A stretch of DNA of 8,068 nucleotides. Source: Oribacterium sp. (GTDB lineage: Bacteria > Bacillota_A > Clostridia > Lachnospirales > Lachnospiraceae). Positions 5,667-8,068 of the stretch are shown one piece after another; the first letter of the stretch is position 1, and each line of letters opens with the position of its first letter. A program made the position numbers and the translations under genes. The notes below the pieces were generated by a model. That model was not told the DNA's origin, made no database searches, and was given only the letters and a program-made list of their open reading frames with translations. The stretch lies in the NCBI GenBank assembly GCA_017940955.1, contig JAGAXP010000159.1:1-8068 (forward strand), in the 5' to 3' direction.

Positions 5667-5828
5667 CCGGGAGGGACGGTTCTCACCGGGAGGGACGGTT
5701 CTCACCGGGAGGACGGTTCAATCCACCGTGGACGGTTCTCACCGAGAGGAATGGTTCTCACCGGGATGACGTTTCTCGTCGGTGAGAACTATTCTCCCGG
5801 TGGAAAGGTAACAGTTCAGTCGGTGGAT
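5667..5828. repeat. Degenerate cluster of the GGACGGTTCTC palindrome family
   Basis: Two exact tandem 19-bp units, CCGGGAGGGACGGTTCTCA, occur at 5667-5685 and 5686-5704. A shortened copy (5705-5720), a near-copy of the 1240-1289 arm (5722-5744, two mismatches in 23) and a diverged 19-bp unit (5742-5760) follow. Inverted copies then appear: an imperfect palindrome at 5759-5802, in which GGTGAGAAC...CTCCCGGTGGA is the reversed arm, and a further diverged reverse copy at 5810-5828 ending GGTGGAT. No reading frame is apparent. It looks like a decayed assembly of the element that is perfect at 1240-1289. It occupies the space between the terminator and the dnaE promoter, so it should not be transcribed with either gene. 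Confidence 0.85.
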
Positions 5829-5848
5829 GTTTTTATTCAGAACAAATA

Positions 5849-5877
5849 TTCTAAATTTGCGCCATGTGTGGTATGAT
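5849..5877 (+). promoter_or_regulatory. Probable dnaE promoter, extended -10 type
   Basis: TATGAT (5872-5877) is preceded by TG one base upstream (5869-5870), forming a TGnTATGAT extended -10. The -35 region is poor: TTCTAA at 5849-5854, 17 nt upstream, matches at 3 of 6. Transcription would begin near 5884, giving a leader of about 37 nt before dnaE. Confidence 0.55.
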
Positions 5878-5920
5878 GTATTTGTTTTTCAAAAGAAGCA
5901 TTCAGCAATAGGAGATTAAA

Positions 5921-8068
5921 ATGGCTTTTACACATTTACATGTACATACATCCTACAGTCTTTTGGACGGGGCGGGGCGGATTCCTGAGATGATAGCCCG
6001 CTGCAAGGAGCTTGGGATGGATTCCATGGCCATCACTGACCATGGCGTTATGTACGGAGTCATAGACTTTTATAAAGAAGCAAAAAATCAGGGCATCAAG
6101 CCTATACTTGGCTGTGAGATCTATCTGACTCCCGGTTCAAGATTTGACAGAGAAGTCGGGAAGGGTGACGACAGATATTATCATCTGGTGCTTCTTGCGG
6201 AAAATAACCTTGGTTACTCAAATCTCATGAAGATCGTGTCCCGTGGCTTCACAGACGGTTACTACTATAAGCCGAGAGTTGATTTTGAGACACTTGAAGA
6301 ATTCCACGAAGGGATCATTGCCCTTTCGGCCTGCCTTGCGGGAGAGGTTTCGAAAAATCTCACCAGGGATCTTTATGATGAGGCAAAGGCTGCGGCTCTT
6401 CATTATGTTGAGATTTTCGGGCGTGACAACTTTTTCCTGGAGCTTCAGGATCACGGATATCCCGAGCAGAAAAAGGTTAATGCAGGAATTCTCCGTCTTC
6501 ATGAAGAAACCGGCATACCTCTGGTTGCCACCAATGATATACATTATACCTATAAGTCCGATGCCGAAGCTCATGATATCCTTCTGTGCCTTCAGACCGG
6601 CAAAAAAGTGTCTGATGAGGACAGAATGAGATATCCCGGCGGGCAGTTCTATATAAAGTCGGAAGAGGAGATGCAGGCGCTTTTTCCTTATGCAAAGGAA
6701 GCTCTGGAAAATACCCATAAAATTGCCGAAAGGTGTAATGTTGAGATCGAGTTCGGACATTATCATCTTCCTAAGTATGAGGTTCCGGAGGGCTATACCC
6801 CCGAAAGCTATCTTACAGAACTTTGCGAGAAGGGCATGGTGGAACGTTACGGAACGGAGGCTTCAAAGTATGAGGACAGACTCAGATACGAGCTTGACAC
6901 CATAAGCTCCATGGGCTTTGTTGACTACTTCCTTATCGTCTGGGATTACATCCATTATGCCAAAACCCATGACATTTCCGTAGGTCCCGGAAGAGGTTCG
7001 GCTGCCGGCTCCATCGTTGCCTACGCCATAGGCATTACCGACATCGACCCCATGAGATACAATCTCATATTTGAGCGTTTCCTGAATCCGGAACGTGTAA
7101 CTATGCCCGATGTGGACGTGGACTTCGAGTACGAGAGACGACAGGATGTCATAGATTATGTAACAGAAAAATACGGAAAGGACAGTGTTTCCCAGATCGT
7201 AACCTTCGGTACCCTTGCGGCAAGGGGAGTTATCCGCGACGTGGGACGTGTTCTTGATGTGCCCTACGCAAAGTGCGACCTTATCGCGAAGCTTGTACCT
7301 AACGAGCTGAACATTACCCTTGATAAAGCTCTGGAAATGAATCCGGAGTTAAAGTCAATGTATGAATCCGATGAAGAAACACATCGTATCATTTCCATGA
7401 GTAAGCGTCTGGAGGGGCTTCCCAGGCACAGCTCCATGCATGCGGCGGGAGTGGTTATCTCGGGAAAGCCGGTTGTGAATTACGTACCTCTGTCAAGAGG
7501 CTCCGACGGCTCCATCACCACTCAGTTCACCATGACCACCATCGAAGAGCTGGGACTTCTCAAGATGGATTTCCTGGGGCTCAGAACCCTTACGGTTATA
7601 AAGGATGCGGTTAGGTATGTTAATGAATCCTACGGGGTGAATCTCGACATAGATAAGATCGATTATACCGATCCAAAGGTATATAAGATGATCTCCCAGG
7701 GCAAATGCGAGGGCGTGTTCCAGCTGGAATCTACCGGCATGAAGAACTTCATGAAGGAGCTGAAGCCTCAGAACATAGAAGACATCATAGCAGGTGTTGC
7801 TCTCTACAGACCGGGTCCCATGGATTTCATACCCAAGTACATCAAAGGAAAAACAGACCCCGACCATATAAGCTATGACTGCCCGGAGGTTAAACCCATA
7901 CTTGAAAACACCTACGGCTGCATCGTTTACCAGGAGCAGGTAATGCAGATCGTCCGGGATCTGGCCGGTTATTCCATGGGAAGATCCGATCTGGTTCGCC
8001 GTGCCATGAGTAAAAAGAAGACTTCCGTCATGGAAAAGGAACGGAAGAATTTTGTTTACGGAAATAAA
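5921..8068 (+). CDS. dnaE: DNA polymerase III alpha subunit (DnaE1 type), 3' end outside the window
   Basis: Replicative DNA polymerase alpha subunit; 716 codons are visible, in frame to the last base, of a protein that is usually about 1,150 residues. The N-terminal PHP domain (about 1-270) starts with HLHVHTSYSLLDG (5-17) and has TDHG (39-42), GCE (64-66), HLV (88-90), ACLAG (137-141) and TNDIHY (204-209). The putative metal ligands are therefore all present, which suggests a metal-binding PHP. The palm has GPGRGSAAGS (355-364), then PDVDVDF (396-402) with catalytic Asp399 and Asp401 (E. coli 401 and 403), and KMDFLGLRTL (548-557) with Asp550 (E. coli 555). PRHSSMHAAG (501-510), VFQLEST (599-605) and ALYRPGPMDF (627-636) belong to the catalytic core. 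No 3'-5' exonuclease insert is seen, so it is not PolC. The missing part would include the beta-clamp and OB regions. AGGAG (5910-5914), 6 nt upstream, fixes the start. It has its own promoter after the terminator and repeat cluster. Confidence 0.97.
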   Translation, partial: MAFTHLHVHTSYSLLDGAGRIPEMIARCKELGMDSMAITDHGVMYGVIDFYKEAKNQGIKPILGCEIYLTPGSRFDREVGKGDDRYYHLVLLAENNLGYSNLMKIVSRGFTDGYYYKPRVDFETLEEFHEGIIALSACLAGEVSKNLTRDLYDEAKAAALHYVEIFGRDNFFLELQDHGYPEQKKVNAGILRLHEETGIPLVATNDIHYTYKSDAEAHDILLCLQTGKKVSDEDRMRYPGGQFYIKSEEEMQALFPYAKEALENTHKIAERCNVEIEFGHYHLPKYEVPEGYTPESYLTELCEKGMVERYGTEASKYEDRLRYELDTISSMGFVDYFLIVWDYIHYAKTHDISVGPGRGSAAGSIVAYAIGITDIDPMRYNLIFERFLNPERVTMPDVDVDFEYERRQDVIDYVTEKYGKDSVSQIVTFGTLAARGVIRDVGRVLDVPYAKCDLIAKLVPNELNITLDKALEMNPELKSMYESDEETHRIISMSKRLEGLPRHSSMHAAGVVISGKPVVNYVPLSRGSDGSITTQFTMTTIEELGLLKMDFLGLRTLTVIKDAVRYVNESYGVNLDIDKIDYTDPKVYKMISQGKCEGVFQLESTGMKNFMKELKPQNIEDIIAGVALYRPGPMDFIPKYIKGKTDPDHISYDCPEVKPILENTYGCIVYQEQVMQIVRDLAGYSMGRSDLVRRAMSKKKTSVMEKERKNFVYGNK

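Noticed and set aside
6218..6766. 182-codon - strand open frame and overlapping + strand frames at 6243-6629 and 6690-6905
   Set aside because: They lie inside dnaE, whose continuous frame encodes all expected motifs. These are shadow frames.
7493..7867. 124-codon - strand open frame
   Set aside because: It is antisense to the catalytic core of dnaE, with no independent support.
7900..8068. Truncated dnaE pseudogene
   Set aside because: The frame is intact to the final base; the gene is cut only by the window edge.

Overview
The window looks like a chromosomal segment from a low-to-moderate G+C Firmicute, most likely a Clostridia member of the Lachnospiraceae type (Butyrivibrio, Roseburia and relatives). 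The main clue is the gene order hprK - murB - rapZ - whiA - HPr-like gene - dnaE on the + strand. It resembles the Bacillus yvcJ-yvcK-yvcL-crh block, but no yvcK lies between rapZ and whiA. Strong GGAGG-type ribosome binding sites precede nearly every gene. The taxonomic call is inference from synteny and protein style; no search was run.

Layout. Positions 1-318 are a tandem array of a 53-bp non-coding unit (six copies, the last degenerate) that runs off the left edge. Glutamate racemase (murI) follows on the - strand at 373-1191. The murI/hprK divergent intergenic region (1192-1529) holds a perfect 50-bp palindrome (1240-1289), a good sigma-A-type promoter for hprK (1409-1437) and a hairpin with a nested dyad at the predicted 5' end of the hprK transcript. 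hprK (1530-2465), murB (2478-3524) and rapZ (3509-4372) are tightly packed: 12 nt between the first two, a 16-nt overlap between the next two. An AT-rich 163-bp gap precedes whiA (4536-5240). An HPr-family gene (5318-5578) comes next and ends at a strong intrinsic terminator (5602-5655). Positions 5667-5828 are a degenerate cluster of the same sequence family as the 1240-1289 palindrome. After it come an extended -10 promoter and dnaE, complete at its 5' end and cut by the right window edge (5921-8068, 716 codons seen).

How the genes fit together. HprK phosphorylates HPr-family proteins on Ser46, linking glycolytic state to carbon catabolite control. The HPr-like protein at the distal end of the block keeps Ser46 but has Asp at position 15, where PEP-dependent phosphorylation would occur, so it reads as a Crh-like regulatory substrate of HprK and not a PTS carrier. 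MurI and MurB both supply peptidoglycan precursors. RapZ and WhiA are regulators tied to cell envelope and division in other bacteria. DnaE is a replicative polymerase alpha subunit.

Most notable: (1) WhiA lacks almost the whole first LAGLIDADG-like half of the normal protein, and its 5' part is AT-rich; (2) the HPr-like protein has D15/H17 in place of H15/R17; (3) MurB carries a Ser/Lys/Thr-rich low-complexity insert of about 55 residues in its FAD-binding domain; (4) the 53-bp tandem array; (5) a palindromic REP-like family present in two intergenic regions. I see no transposase, tRNA, rRNA, CRISPR array or riboswitch.
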